64,000 bases of DNA from Anolis sagrei (lineage: Eukaryota; Chordata; Lepidosauria; Squamata; Anolidae): NCBI RefSeq assembly GCF_037176765.1, contig NC_090022.1, positions 49,787,209 through 49,851,208 on the forward strand. The letters are read 5' to 3'. Made by a program: the position numbers and the translations under genes. The notes below the pieces were generated by a model. It had not been told where the DNA came from, made no database searches, and was given only the letters and a program-made list of their open reading frames with translations. Shown one piece after another: positions 1 to 11,534 of this stretch (position 1 is its first letter; each line of letters begins with the position of its first letter).

Positions 1-450
1 TTGAAGCAAGGGATTGCAAATACTGAAATTGTGAGCATGAAAGAAGAAGAATGGAGAGATGGAAGAACAGTCAAATGTTTTTATTTTGTAGTAAGTTTTG
101 TTTCACACTGCAGCCATATTTGTTTTGACAGGTCTCCAGTAGATGAAGTAGATTCAGTGAAAGTAGATTTATATATATATATTTAGTTCTAGATAACACT
201 TCCAAGTTGAAGTTTGCACATGCTTTGGTGTGATAACAGTATGTGAAGAGTTGCATTTTAAATGTGCAGCAACAGTAAACAAATACCTACCACAAAAATA
301 TGACAAATACATTGCTCTGTTACATTTTAAGAGTAGGCATTTGTTTTCTGTTTAATGTTTTCAAGCCAAATATAATAACCAGCAGACTTGTCTTTAAGGA
401 TTGCAAAGCCCCCTACGATAGTAAACAAGAGATTCTCTAATTTCATCTAG
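1..450 (+). other. THUMPD3 intron (partial), no other feature
   Basis: AT-rich intronic sequence with a short (TA)n at about 168-182. No repeat family recognised. Confidence 0.6.
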
Positions 451-528
451 GTTCATCAGTTGCGATCAGTTGACAACTTATTTGTTGTAGTTCAAGAATT
501 CAAAGATTATCAGTTTAAAGAAACTAAG
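451..528 (+). CDS. THUMPD3: THUMPD3 exon (first one in window)
   Basis: 26 codons, phase 0 at both ends, acceptor AG at 449-450 and donor GT at 529-530. It encodes VHQLRSVDNLFVVVQEF and onward to KETK, matching human VHCLRSVDNLF. No homologue of the preceding human segment (RDRGKIYFVISVESL) is visible in 1-450, so the upstream exon lies outside the window. Confidence 0.9.
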
Positions 529-3500
529 GTAAGCATTTTTGACTCCATGCTTCCAAGCACATGTTTTTTAAATGACAAAAAATATTTAGTACAGGAATAT
601 ATGAAGCATAGGGACTTCGTAATGCTAATAGATAATATCTACGCCATGTTGGGATGATGTAGGATCTCAGCCTTTAGATTTTAATAGTTAAGACCAGAAA
701 CTTGAACTGAGCACAGAAGCCAATAGATCACTATTACCGATTGAATGAGATCTCATGTGTTACATTTGAGCATTGCCAGCCAGCAAATTGTTAGCAGTAT
801 TATGTATCCAAGGTTAGCCCTGTAGAAGGTGTTTGGCAGGAATCAAAAGTGGAGGTAATTAGCATGTTCGTGTCCATTCATGTTCACCCTCCCATCAACT
901 GAGTAATATGAATAGTTTATATTCCAGCAAGTTAGTAGGACATATTGCTGTCTTATTATATAGCTATCCTGTTTTCTTTTTGTTTTAATTTTCTGTTTTC
1001 TAATATTTGATTATGTTTCAGTATATTTTATCTTTCATGTATGTCATTTTGAATACTTTATAAACTCAGTAGGATTTCAGTAGCTGAAAGTGTGAAGGTA
1101 TTACTGTTAAGCAGTTGATCTGAACATGAATAAACCATTTTGTGCATCTAAATGTTCATTGTGGTGTAGCCATAATATATCATGTACCAAAGCAGAAGAG
1201 AATTGATGTTGGAGCTAAAAATATGCAAAGTTATGTTGTAGCACCTCTGAACCTAATCGAACAAAAGACGTTTATAGCATAAGATTTCACAGACTAGGTC
1301 TACTTCATCAGAAGCAGATGTATTGAATGTATTGTAAATGGAATTTAGTAGACATAGGGAATGCTTGGCAGCATGAAAGAAAGTTTAAGTGCTTTGTCCT
1401 CTTATGTTATAGGAGGACACTCTAAAGGATTTAGAGGACTTGGCTAAGAAACTGCCTTGGACTGATGCTTTGGAAGTATGGAAGTTGAATACAAATCTTA
1501 AAAAAAGGAAAACAAGGCGAAAGAAAGGCAATCAACAAGGCAATTCAAAGAAAGAGAAGCTAAAAGAAGATGGGTGTGAACAAGAAGCTGTTTGCAAAGA
1601 AATAGATGATCCAGTACAAAATAGTTTGGAGGCTGCTGAAACCCAGAACCCTGAGTGTACTGATGAAAAGGTACCACTTGATGAAGATGAGCAGTCTGAT
1701 CCTAAAGAAGAGCTGGCATCCAATGAAGAAAACAAGAATGAATTGGAAGACTGTAAGAAGTGTGAAATGGATGCTGAGACACTGAAGTTCAGGGTGACTT
1801 GCAACAGAGCTGGTGATAAACACAGCTTTAAATCAAATGAGGCAGCAAGAGATTTTGGAGGAGCAGTTCAAGATTTTTTCCAGTGGAAAGCAGACATGAC
1901 TAATTTTGATGTAGAGGTAAAATTCTATACTAGTTTGGGGGGCTGGGTAGGATAATATTCTCTTGCATGCAAAGCTTTAGGAATGTCTTGTGATAAAATT
2001 TGATCCATTACTTTTTCACCAAAATTCAAGAGAATAGATAAGCAAAGTGAGCTCAGATTTACTCAGGTGCAAAGCACCTAATCAAGTGCTATAAGGAGAT
2101 GAATGGAAATTGTATGTGGTGTTTTTCATGACATTTCTTTGTATAGTTTAGTCTGCAGAAGTCAAGAAGGTAGGGATTGTTCTGAACACTAGTTGGATTG
2201 ATACATGTTTTAATGTATCAATGAAAATGCTTTTATGCTGCATTCTACTGTGAAATCTTGAAGCATCATACAAATAAATCATTTTAAATATGCTTTATTC
2301 TAAATTTTAAAAAGCTCTGTTAGCTCCACTGGCTGCCAATTTGCTACCGAGCACAATTCAGAGTGCAGGCTTTAGCATATAAAGCCCTAAACGGTTCTGG
2401 CCCAGCCCCTCTGTCCGAACACATCTCCCCCTATCCCCCTATGAACCATCCCAGGTGCTAAGATCTTCGGGGGGAGGGGGGCTGCTCTCTCCTCACCTTC
2501 ACGGGTGCAGCTGATGGGGGCAAGAGACAGGGTTATCTCAGTGGTGGCCCTTCAGCTGTGGAACTCCCTCCCCAGTGAAATTAGATCAGCTCCCTCCTTT
2601 GTATCCTTTAGGAAACAAGTTGAAACCTGACTATGGAACCAAGCATTTGGAGAGTAGTGCAGGGCTGTATACAGCTACGAACAGAATGGCAATGTGATCG
2701 GAACACTTCTGGATTATGAGTTTTAGTCTATGTGTAATCTTTTAACAGCTTATTTATGTATTTATATAAGTGTTTTATGATTTTCATGATTTAACAAACA
2801 ATATATATTGTATTTTGCTTGTCTTGTGTTAATGTGGTTTTAAATTATTGCCAATTTGGAAGCCGCTCTGTGTCCCCTTTGGGGTTGAGATACAGCAGGT
2901 TGAGATAGAGTGGGGTAAAATTACAGCTAATAAATAAAATAATCTAAAGCATTTTTTCAAAATTCCAGATTACACAATAAAAACAGGTCAAAAATTTAAG
3001 CAAGTTAAAAAAAAAACTTTTAAAAAACTTTTAAAAAGCTACAACAGTTTAGAAAGCATTGATAGTCCTAGGCACAATGAACCAGTGGTCTACTCAATTG
3101 TCAGATTCCTTTGATGGTTGTTAAGAACCAGTGGGGGAATGTGTCCATTTTGCTCTGTTTTGTTCAGTGTAAACTTCTGCTATTAGGACAGATAATAGCC
3201 ACAGAGTTTTTAATTCCTCAGTAAGACAGAGCTTGTGAATGGACTAGTTCTCCAAATATCAAAATGTTAGAAATTCTTTGCTCCGTTTCCTGATTTTGTA
3301 GGTAGGAGCTCCTGTATCTTTCAAATGCTGTGGTTTTTCTATGGTTAAGATTTGAAGTGTTTTAGATAATATGTAATTTTACTTCAGGTTCTTCTCAACA
3401 TCCACAACAATGAAGTGGTAGTGGGGATTGCCTTGACAGAGGAGAGTCTTCACCGAAGAAATATTACACATTTTGGGCCCACAACGCTACGATCTACTTT

Positions 3501-6500
3501 AGCTTATGGTATGCTTAGGTAAGTGTGAAGATCTGTTGAGTCAGCTGGGAAAAAATTCAGGGTTTTCCAGTGTATCACATCAATGTGCTTAACTTGTGGG
3601 AAGTCGGATCTTTATTTTGAAACTTGTTTTCCCATTACCTTGTGTCTTAAAGTATATTTTAAAATATTCTTATAAAATATTTGATTTAGTTTCCTTTTAA
3701 ACGATTATTTATGTGGAATAAAAATTGAATAACAAAACAAGCAACAAAAACATTAGTAACCTTTTTGAAAGATTAGAAACCTCTAAGCTACAAAATATAC
3801 AATAAAGAAAGACATAAAACATAACACCTAGCCTACAAATAAACCCAAACTTTGTAACTACAGAACAATAGATAAGACTAACAAACTTTAAAAAAAGCCT
3901 ATCTTTTCTGTGGTTATAATTTTACTCTCTCAGTTTTTATTAGAAATTACACTTAATCTATACATTAAACTCACATTAGTTAAGAAAACCAACTGTCATC
4001 AAATTACCATCAAAAGTCAGTCAGGGGGTTCTGTTCTTTTAAAAATGTTACTAGTGGCTTCTTTGATCAAAATAAACAATTTATCAATTTATACTGGTTT
4101 TGTGCAGTTTTTGAGCAATTTTAATGGTCAGTTGTAGTAAGCAATACATCATTCTTTTTCAAATAACTTTTATTAAATATTTCCAAATAAAAGTAAAAAT
4201 AAGATTCATACTAAAAGAGTAGGGGGAAGGGGAAGGGAAGGAAGAAAGTAAGTAATTTGGGGGTAGTAGATTTGTTATTGGTTATATGTTGCAAAGGAAG
4301 AACAAAGAAGGTAAGCGTTATTGGGATATGGGAGTTCTTTTACAAAATTATCATTATTACAACTGAGTTTTTTTTTAATTCCTTCAACACACATCTCATA
4401 AAATATTAAAGATTCTAACAATCTGCCCTTACTGCCCATCTCCTTCTGCGCACAAATGGCAGTCCTGGATAGAAGCATCTCCTTTATCCTTTAGGTGCCA
4501 GCAAAGAGCCAGGGTTTCTTGAGGACTACTATCTGAACCTCACACATCCAAGCCAGTAGCATAGGGGGGGGGGGGGGGGGGGAACAGGCACTGTGTTTCG
4601 CCACCAGTTCCCAGCCTGCTTGGCAAAATGCAGAAATGAAGTGAAGGGGAGCTTCCTGCATGCTATCCAGAATTTGTTTTTATTTTTGCTCTGCCCATGC
4701 TGCTTTCAGGAGAAACAGCAAAACAAAGAGATCTGAAACATCTTAGGCTATATCTGTACTGCCCTATATCCCCGTTTCTTATCCCAGATTATCTGTTTAT
4801 CCCATATCATCTGGCAGTGTAGACTCCAGGCCCCTTCTACACTGCCATATAATCCAGATTAACAAATCAGATAATCCACATAATCTGATTTGAACTGGAA
4901 TATATGAGTCTACCCTGCCATATAATCCAGTTTGAAGCAGATAAACTGGATTTTATATGGTGGTGTAGAAGGGGCTTCATATAATCTAGTTCAAATCAGA
5001 TAATCTGGAATAAGATCCTGGGATATAGGGCAGGGTAGAGATCCAGCCTCACTGCATTTTTCTGTTTCTCTGGGATGGAGCAGGTGAGACTGAAAAACAC
5101 AGCAATCAATCCTCTTAGCCAACCTCTTCTTTTTGTTTTTCTGTTTCTTTGAAAATTAGCAATACCAGAAAACAGAAAGACAAAGGGTAGAAGCTTATGT
5201 GATTTTTGCCTTAAAATTCAAAGGTGATTTTTTTTAAACGTTTAGTGTATTGCATCATTTTAAGGCTTTCTTCTTGAAACACTAGTGTTTAATAGTGCTT
5301 TCATTTCCTCTCTGTTTATCACAAATTGGATGATAGATCATTCCTTTTGACATCCGTTCATTTTTACCCTTCTTTTTTCAGGCTATGTGATCCTCAGCCA
5401 GCTGATATAATAATTGATCCAATGTGTGGGACAGGTGCTATACCAATAGAGGTACTGTAGTCCACCCCACCCCCTCAAATTGATTAGATTGTGCAGTGTA
5501 GGCCCATTGGATTCAATGATACTCTTGGGAATAAGTATATAGGGTTGCATGCATACCCTTAACTTAAACTCGAAACCCCCAAAGACGGCATGATGTGGCA
5601 CACTGTGTAGGATGTGTTTTCTTAGATAATAAAGAGGTTACTTTTTTCTTCACTCTTCTAAACACTTAAAAACAATAAAATAATTAAATATAAACTTATT
5701 AGTATTTCAATGAAAAGTGTGGACCTCCTTTTGGCTGATGAGATTGTTGTTGTTGTGTGCTTTCAAGTCATTTCAGACTTAGGTTGACCCTGAGCGAGGG
5801 CTGGGTAAATGACCTTGGAGGGCTGTATCCGGCCTTGGGCCTTAGTTTGAGGACCCCTGACTTAAAGTCTATGTATGATGAGCTGGGCTCGTATTTTTAT
5901 TTATTTATCGTGTCATCAGCAACCAGACATTTGTATTACTTTTTAAGAAAAACAAACAGAACACAGAATTTGCAAGCTTGGTAGTTGATTAAATGTCCTT
6001 TGACCAGTAGTTGGCCACTTGGAGTGCCTCTGGTGTTGCCGCAAGGAGGTCCTCCATTGTGCATGTAGTAGGGCTCAGGTTGCATTGCAGCAGGTGGTCT
6101 GTAGTTTGCTCTTCTTCACACTCTCATGTCATGGATTCCACTTTGTAGCCCCATTTCTTAAGATTGGCTCTGCATCTCGTGGTGCCAGAGCACAGTCTGT
6201 TCAGCGTCTTCCAAGTCGCCCAGTTTTCTGTGTGCCCAGGGGGAGTCTCTCATTTGTATCAGCCATTAATTGAGGTTCTGAGTTTGAGCCAGCCGCTTTT
6301 GGACTCTCGCTTGCTGGTGTGCTCCAGCAAATGTCTCTGTAGATCTTAGAAAACTCGTATTCATAGATGGCTTGCTGCCCCATTCTTCTAATATATAGCT
6401 GAGGTATCTTATTCAGTGCAGTTACAGAAATAGGAACTGCTTCTGATGATCTGCATTAATTAAGATCCATTCTTGATCACATCCTTTTAGCAATTGATTA

Positions 6501-8796
6501 GAGCCTTATCTCCATAAGTTTTTCCCCCTTTTAAGGGGGGGGGGGGATCCAGGCATTTTTTTTAGGGTCTGTAAGTAGTGGATAAAGGATTACTCCCCAT
6601 TCTTATTTCTAGCTTTAAGAATTACATCTCAAGTGGGTTTTTATTATTGCTAAGTTTAGCCTGTGTTTTTCTCTTGACAGGGGGCTGCTGAGTGGCCTAA
6701 TTGCTATCATATCGCAGGAGATAACAACCCACAGGCTGTGAAAAGAACAGCAAATAATATCTCCTCTTTGCTGAAGCAAATTCGAAGTAAAGAAAGGTAG
6801 GAGTAAAATAGAAAGCAGTGGCATTTATGCAATGATCTGTTGTTTTGTCATATGTTTAAATAATATTTTCATGTTCAGTTTTGTTTTTGACATGTTTCAG
6901 TTTATATTTATGTGAAGGTTGGTTTTAAGAAACATATTTTCTGATAATTTCTTGGGGTTTTTTTGTTTTGTTTTATTCATAGTAGCATATCTGCAGGAAA
7001 ACCCATTGATAGTATTCAGTGGGATAGTTGCAGTCTACCATTGAGGACCGGCTCTGTTGATGTCATTGTGACAGATATGCCATTTGGAAAGAGGTACGGT
7101 TTGATTAAATGGACTTGCTCATTTTACATTTGCTTTGTTTCTGACTTGGAGCCTTAGGTAGTGCAGTGAAACTCCCAAATTGAATTGTAGCATACAGCTA
7201 TATAATAGAATTGTTCTCAAAGTTGTAGGTCTCCATCTTTGCCCTTATGATTGGAGGGTATCCATGATGTATACAATTCTTTCAGTATGCTTCTTGTACT
7301 TCATAAAATGCACATGAAAACGTGGGAATACTATTATCACTTAAATTTCCTGCAGCTACTTTTGCTAAATTTAAATGGCCATAAATAACGTAACCCCACT
7401 GGTTTAAATTAATACACAAACAGCAAGTGCTGGATATGGACTCGCTTAAAAGTACATATACTTTCTGCTGATTCTTAATTTTACTACAGAATAGGATCTA
7501 AGAAAAAGAACTGGGATCTCTATCCATCCTGTCTTATGGAGATGGGTCGAATCTGCAGACCAAAAACTGGCAGAGCTGTGCTGCTGACCCAAGATAGGAA
7601 GTGCTTTGCCAAGGTAAGAAGCAGTGAACTAACGCAGTTTGTTTGCTTTTTCCCCTTTACGGATTACATGTAAAGGCAAAAAAACTAATTTGACTTAAGC
7701 CTAGTAGGAAAGAATTTATGTTTACTAAGAATTGGCACAGCTTGAACTAAAAGTCCAAAAACATCATTTTGTTTGCATCATAAAAAGGTGTACTAGGTTA
7801 AACACATTCATTGGCATGACTGTTTAATCGCTTAGCTGTATGAATGTCATTTTTCTAGATTATAAAATTCTGCTTCAAGACTGGATATTGGAGAGTTTTC
7901 AAAAATGAAGTACGTATATACTCGAGTATAAGCCTAGTTTTTCAGCCCTTATTTTAGGCTGAAAAATTCCCCCCTCGGCTTATACTTGGGTGAGGATTCT
8001 GATGGGAAGGCATGGGGCTGAAAGAAGCCCTTCTTTCAGCCCCACGCCTTCCCGCCAAGACCCTCACCTCCTCACAGCAATCCACCTCTCTTTCCTCCTC
8101 TCTCGTGCCAGTCTTTCCCACTTTTCCTTATTCATATACACACAGCATTTGCCCCAAAATGTATAGTTAAAATATACTGTGGTTATTATTGGAAGGATAT
8201 GTAAGCACATATTCATTGAAGGATAGAATAATGATTTAGTCAGAATTGGACAGTCTTACCTTAGTGTTATGTAAATATTCAAAAACATTTAAGCTACTGA
8301 TGCCTCAATTAATGTGCTTTTATTGGTATCTATTTTTATTTTGAAATTTATCAATAGCTGCTGTATTTTCCACCCTCAGCTTATACTCAAGTCAATAAGT
8401 TTTCCCAGGTTTTTTGTTGTTGTTGTTTTTTTGGTAAAATTTGGTGCCTCGGCTTATATTTGGATCAGCTCATACCCGAGTATATACAGTAATTTTAGCA
8501 CTTCTTGTTACAGTTAATTTTTTTTATTTACAAAAAGATGAATTTCCCAGGACGGAAATATAATAAAATTAAGATTTTGACACATTTAATTTGCCAGTTG
8601 AAAATGAATACCTATCTGTAATAATTTCTGCCAGATCTGTCAAGAGAAATGTTTTGCATTTCAGGCCTTGTCAAAAATGGGGCATCTGTGGCGGAAGTCC
8701 CACACCATCTGGGTAAATGTGGGGGGACTTCATGCTGCTGTTTACCTCCTGAAACGCACTGGAGAGAAAAACGAGGATTTACGATCACGCTGGTAA
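451..8796 (+). CDS. THUMPD3: THUMPD3, tRNA guanine-N2 methyltransferase, 3' eight coding exons (5' part off window)
   Basis: Coding exons are 451-528, 1413-1916, 3388-3518, 5382-5451, 6681-6796, 6983-7093, 7490-7613 and 8665-8796. They join in phase to 421 residues plus TAA; roughly 90 N-terminal residues lie upstream of the window. The order is an N-terminal segment (LRSVDNLFVVVQEF), a charged Lys/Glu-rich linker, a THUMP domain (from LKFRVTCNRAG to STLAYGML), then a Rossmann methyltransferase with motif I DPMCGTGAIPIEG, AGDNNP and catalytic-loop motif TDMPFGKR. Known for the family: with TRMT112, THUMPD3 makes N2-methylguanosine at position 6 of several tRNAs and 7 of tRNA-Trp; THUMP binds the acceptor end. 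The sequence is collinear with remembered human THUMPD3, and the linker is the least conserved part. No break was seen in any exon. All seven introns have GT-AG ends. Confidence 0.95.
1195..1335. repeat. Possible old dispersed repeat, family not recognised
   Basis: The stretch around AGATTTCACAGACTAGGTC and TACTTCATCAGA resembles a dispersed sequence found in many amniotes. The rest of the intron 529-1412 shows nothing recognisable. Confidence 0.25.
1413..1916 (+). CDS. THUMPD3: THUMPD3 exon: linker and start of THUMP domain
   Basis: 168 codons, phase 0/0. It begins EDTLKDLEDLAKKLPW, runs through a Lys-rich then Glu/Asp-rich linker that is probably disordered, and ends in the first half of the THUMP domain (FRVTCNRAGDKHSF, NEAARDFGGAVQDFF, NFDVE). 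Donor GT at 1917-1918. Confidence 0.93.
2310..2940 (+). mobile_element. L2-like LINE 3' end
   Basis: Decayed frame reads LHWLP, then YKALNGSGPAP and LWNSLPSEI, the C-terminal ORF2 signature of L2-like LINEs. The 3' tail has the CCGCTCTG and CCTTTGGGG boxes and ends in AATAAATAAAATAA. 5'-truncated, with several breaks. Confidence 0.7.
3388..3518 (+). CDS. THUMPD3: THUMPD3 exon: second half of THUMP domain
   Basis: 131 bp, phase 0 in and 2 out. It encodes VLLNIHNNEVVVGIAL, then HRRNITHFGPTTLRSTLAYGML, the conserved THUMP-to-methyltransferase junction. Acceptor AG at 3386-3387, donor GT at 3519-3520. Confidence 0.94.
4155..4500 (-). mobile_element. Possible L1 3'UTR, minus strand
   Basis: T-rich start (the poly(A) end on the minus strand) followed by a purine-rich AGGGGGAAGGGGAAGG block. 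It mirrors the pyrimidine-rich 3'UTR of the L1 piece near 29,750. Confidence 0.35.
4564..4582 (+). repeat. G homopolymer, 19 bp
   Basis: Uninterrupted run of 19 G. Assembly length may be uncertain. Confidence 0.9.
4745..5052. mobile_element. Palindromic MITE (family A, ATAATCC/GGATTAT)
   Basis: Inverted arms built from CACTGCCATATAATCCAG and its complement, with an outer TGCCCTATATCCC / GGGATATAGGGCA pair. Other copies are at 24,690, 24,960, 52,895 and 55,525. Class II by structure; superfamily not assigned. Confidence 0.6.
5382..5451 (+). CDS. THUMPD3: THUMPD3 exon: SAM-binding motif I
   Basis: 70 bp, phase 2 in and 0 out. It encodes LCDPQPADIIIDPMCGTGAI then PIE. DPMCGTGAIPIE is the glycine-rich S-adenosylmethionine loop of the family. 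Confidence 0.94.
5737..5861 (-). mobile_element. hAT-type element fragment
   Basis: Ends TTAGTTTGAGGACCCCTGA, the same terminus as the complete hAT-type element at 44,748, with the shared AAGTCATTT / GGTTGACCCTGAGC interior. Truncated at one end. Confidence 0.55.
5892..6360 (-). mobile_element. LINE 3' end (family J), minus strand
   Basis: On the minus strand the sequence carries the C-terminal ORF2 region with a CECG-x(n)-H zinc-knuckle-like motif seen intact at 41,989-42,348, then a TGACACGATAAATAAAT tail. Family J is a non-LTR element whose clade I cannot fix; copies are at 13,945, 35,866, 41,975, 45,850 and 62,042. Confidence 0.6.
6681..6796 (+). CDS. THUMPD3: THUMPD3 exon: methyltransferase core
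   Basis: 116 bp, phase 0 in and 2 out. It encodes GAAEWPNCYHIAGDNNPQAV and onward to SSLLKQIRSKER. AGDNNP corresponds to the acidic SAM-ribose binding loop. Confidence 0.94.
6983..7093 (+). CDS. THUMPD3: THUMPD3 exon: catalytic motif IV
   Basis: 111 bp, phase 2 in and 2 out. It encodes GKPIDSIQWDSCSLPLRTGS then VDVIVTDMPFGKR. TDMPFGKR matches human TDLPFGKR, the (D/N)PP(F/Y)-like catalytic loop in which the first Pro position is Met or Leu. Confidence 0.94.
7490..7613 (+). CDS. THUMPD3: THUMPD3 exon: C-terminal Rossmann part
   Basis: 124 bp, phase 2 in and 0 out. It encodes IGSKKKNWDLYPSCLMEM then GRICRPKTGRAVLLTQDRK and CFAK. Acceptor AG at 7488-7489; donor GT at 7614-7615. Confidence 0.94.
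7913..8489. mobile_element. Mariner-like nonautonomous element, copy 1
   Basis: Inverted ends GTATATACTCGAGTATAAG / CATACCCGAGTATATAC flanked by TA at 7911-7912 and 8490-8491, the Tc1/mariner target duplication. No transposase frame. It lies in THUMPD3 intron 7614-8664. Confidence 0.65.
8665..8796 (+). CDS. THUMPD3: THUMPD3 last coding exon with stop
   Basis: 132 bp, phase 0, TAA at 8794-8796. It encodes ALSKMGHLWRKSHTIWVNVG then GLHAAVYLLKRTGEK and NEDLRSRW. The C-terminus is shorter than in human after the VYLL(K/I)RT strand. Confidence 0.92.
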   Translation, partial: ALSKMGHLWRKSHTIWVNVGGLHAAVYLLKRTGEKNEDLRSRW

Positions 8797-10110
8797 AGTC
8801 TTGGCCAGTATACCTGAAAACACTTGCATTTTTGAAAGCCATGTGTAAAATGTCTGATTGAGATTCCAGTTCAGATTATACCTATATTGAGTCAGGATGA
8901 AAATATGAACAAGTAGCCAAGCTTTATGATCAGGATCATTTGTGTCATATTCAGCTAGAACCTCCTGAAGGAGTGTTCTGTGCTCAAGTAGAAAAATATA
9001 CCCAATTAATTCATAAAACTACAATTTTTTTTCTGTGTGCCTGTGAATCTGACTAAATGTTTTAATTTGGGTGCTAATATAGTTTTCATTTTCACTGGGC
9101 AAGTTACCTGCTTTTGTGGAAAGGCTAGTATGGTATAACAATAACCTCAGATTGGCACATTTAAAATACTGTTTTAGAATCCCGAAGACAGGTTTTTTCC
9201 TTAAGTGTTAATCAGCTTAGAATATCTTTTAGGTAGACAAGGTTATTTTAATAAGATTCTGCCATTGGAGAAACTTCTCCACTTAATTTTGTTTTTGCCA
9301 TAGAAAAATGGGCAAGAGGGATACTAGAAAGTTTTGCAACTGTTCATAATTTGATAAATAGGTGGACTCTGGATTACAGCCAAAACTCTTTAGTGCTTCC
9401 TGGTTTCTCACCTGCTACCTCAGTTCCTTCATTTACTTTGATATGGTGTGTGATACTGCTGAAAATATGTACCAACAGCCTTTGTAGTTTCTAAAGTCAT
9501 GGTTATAATTCAAAATGAGACTTGAAAAATGCTGTAGCTACTTTCACATATACTTTTCCTTTGGACACATGATTGATTCAGACTGAACTTAATCTTAACA
9601 GGGACAAACAAATAATAATGCCACTTCCTAATAAAGAGCAGACAACAGCTGTAAAACAGAAACCTCTTTTGAGCAAATATCCAAGGTCACAACTATATTG
9701 GAAAGATGGTTTTTAGTATATTGTGTCCATTGTTTATGTGAATATTGAAAATGTGAGAGCCTTTTCTGTAGCAATTTGAAACAAAATAGTAAAAGGAAAC
9801 CTAATTTATTCAATAATACTTGGATTGGAATCACTGTCCATTAGTCTAGAAAAAACATAGAGATACACATTCAAACATTTTAATTAAAGGAAGGTAGGGA
9901 GGGATGTGGCTTTGAGAAGCTGAGTTTTTTTTTATAAGAAATAAAGCACCAGCACTGTTCCAGTTAACTGTAAAAACATTGTCTTTAAAGCACTTTTGCC
10001 TTCCCAGGTTATAGTCTGTTGCTATTGGGGATTGTTTTCATTTTTCACAGTAGTATGTTGTATTGAATTTAATTTTTACCTGTATGTAATAAACGTTAAT
10101 ACCATGATGA
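8797..10110 (+). other. THUMPD3: THUMPD3 3' untranslated region (end inferred)
   Basis: About 1.3 kb of AT-rich sequence without recognised repeats follows the stop. AATAAA at 10088-10093, with a GT-rich stretch (TTGTTGTGGTG) about 20-40 bp later, is the best cleavage signal. The 3' end is inferred from these signals only. Confidence 0.55.
10088..10093 (+). terminator. Candidate THUMPD3 polyadenylation signal AATAAA
   Basis: Canonical hexamer followed by GT-rich sequence at about 10112-10130. It is the first good signal-plus-downstream-element pair before the CR1 copy at 10,235. Confidence 0.5.
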
Positions 10111-10234
10111 TCTTTCTGTTGTTGTGGTGTTTATTCATAGTGATCATAATACGATAAATGTTTTAAAGAATATATTTCATCCTATTTGATGAAGATCTTG
10201 GACTCCTCATGGTCAACAAGTTAAACATGAGCCA

Positions 10235-10800
10235 ACAATGTGATGTGGCAGCTAAAAAAGCCAATGGGATTTGGCTTGCCTAAAGTGTCTAGATCCAGGG
10301 AAGTCATGCTGCCCCTCTGTTCTGCCTTGGTCAGACCACACCTGGAATACTGTGTGCAATTCTGGGCATCGCAATTGAAGGGAGATGTTGAGAAACTGGA
10401 AAGTGTCCCGAGGAAGGTGATTAAAATGATCAAGGGTCTGGAGAACATGCCCTATGAGGAGCGGCTTAAAGAGCTGGTCATGTTTAGACTGCAGAAGAGA
10501 AGACTAAGAGGAGACATGATGAGGGCCATATATAAATATGTGAGGGGAAGTCATAGGTAAGAGGGAGCAAGTTTGTTTTCTGCTGCCCTGGAGACTAGGA
10601 CATGGAACAACGGCTTCAAATTGCAGGAAAAGAGATTCCACCTGAACATTAGAAGAACTTCTGGACTGCGAGCTGTTCAGCAGTGGAACAGGCTTGGATG
10701 GCCATCTGTCGGGGATGCTTTGAATGCAATTTTCTTGCTTCTTGGCAGGGAGCTGGACTGGATCTCTTCCAACTCTTATGATTCTGTGGCATTTTTTGAA
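10235..10800 (+). mobile_element. CR1 LINE 3' end
   Basis: Decayed ORF2 C-terminus ([41 protein letters not shown]) followed by the conserved CR1 3' segment ending near TCTTCCAACTCTTATGATTCT. 5'-truncated. Confidence 0.75.
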
Positions 10801-11091
10801 AATGTGAAATCAGAAAAATCAACAAGCTAATCGTAGTTATTGCTAGCCCTGTCCTTAAATTCCATGTATTTAACTGAGCTAAACTGGAATCTAACTCTGA
10901 TGCGTTTCCTATACAATAATAGGAAAAAACCATTTTCTTTATCCTGATTAAAAATAGAAAAAAATGACTCTTAAGTATTAAGAAGATAGTTTTATCACTG
11001 TGGTCACAAATAAAAACTTTAATTTAGGACAGAGCAGAACGATCAGGTATATGTGAATGTTGGTTAAATGCAGTGATAGTGATTCCCCCTT

Positions 11092-11104
11092 CCCCCCCCC
11101 CCCC
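11092..11104 (+). repeat. C homopolymer, 13 bp
   Basis: Run of 13 C after TTCCCCCTT. Confidence 0.8.
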
Positions 11105-11139
11105 TCAAATGCCATGCAAAATGCCTGCCTTTTCAGTTT

Positions 11140-11275
11140 TACAAAGTCTTCAGCCTTCTCAGCCAAAGACTGCTGGTGCTTCTCCAAACTTACAATTCCC
11201 CAGAACTTCATAGCATTGAACTGTGGCAGTTAAAGTGAGGTAAAACTGCATTCATTCTACAGTGTAGAAGCACTT
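11140..11275. mobile_element. Palindromic MITE (family B), half copy
   Basis: Half of the family whose arms carry GGCAGTTAAAGTG, AAACTGCATT and CTACAGTGTAGA. The full palindrome is seen at 15,310 and 21,432. No transposase. Confidence 0.55.
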
Positions 11276-11534
11276 AGTTGCTTTGCTTCAAAGTTTACTG
11301 TCCTACTGTCAATGGATTTGCAATTTTATTGTCCTTTGTTTCCTGGTCCTACCTGGCTGAGAAGAGGAAATATTATTTGTTTCCCACTTTATCTCTTTAA
11401 AAAACAGACCCAAAGCAACTAAAATCAGTGCAGACAGGAATAGCCCTGTCTTAACTGATGTCTCTCCAGATTATATCTTGACAACAAAAGCAACATTGAG
11501 ACAAAAGTAGGCCTGATTCTAACATCATTTTCCT

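Noticed and set aside
1-186. 61-codon frame at the window start as a THUMPD3 exon
   Set aside because: No similarity to the expected upstream THUMPD3 segment, and the intron reads through to the acceptor at 449-450.
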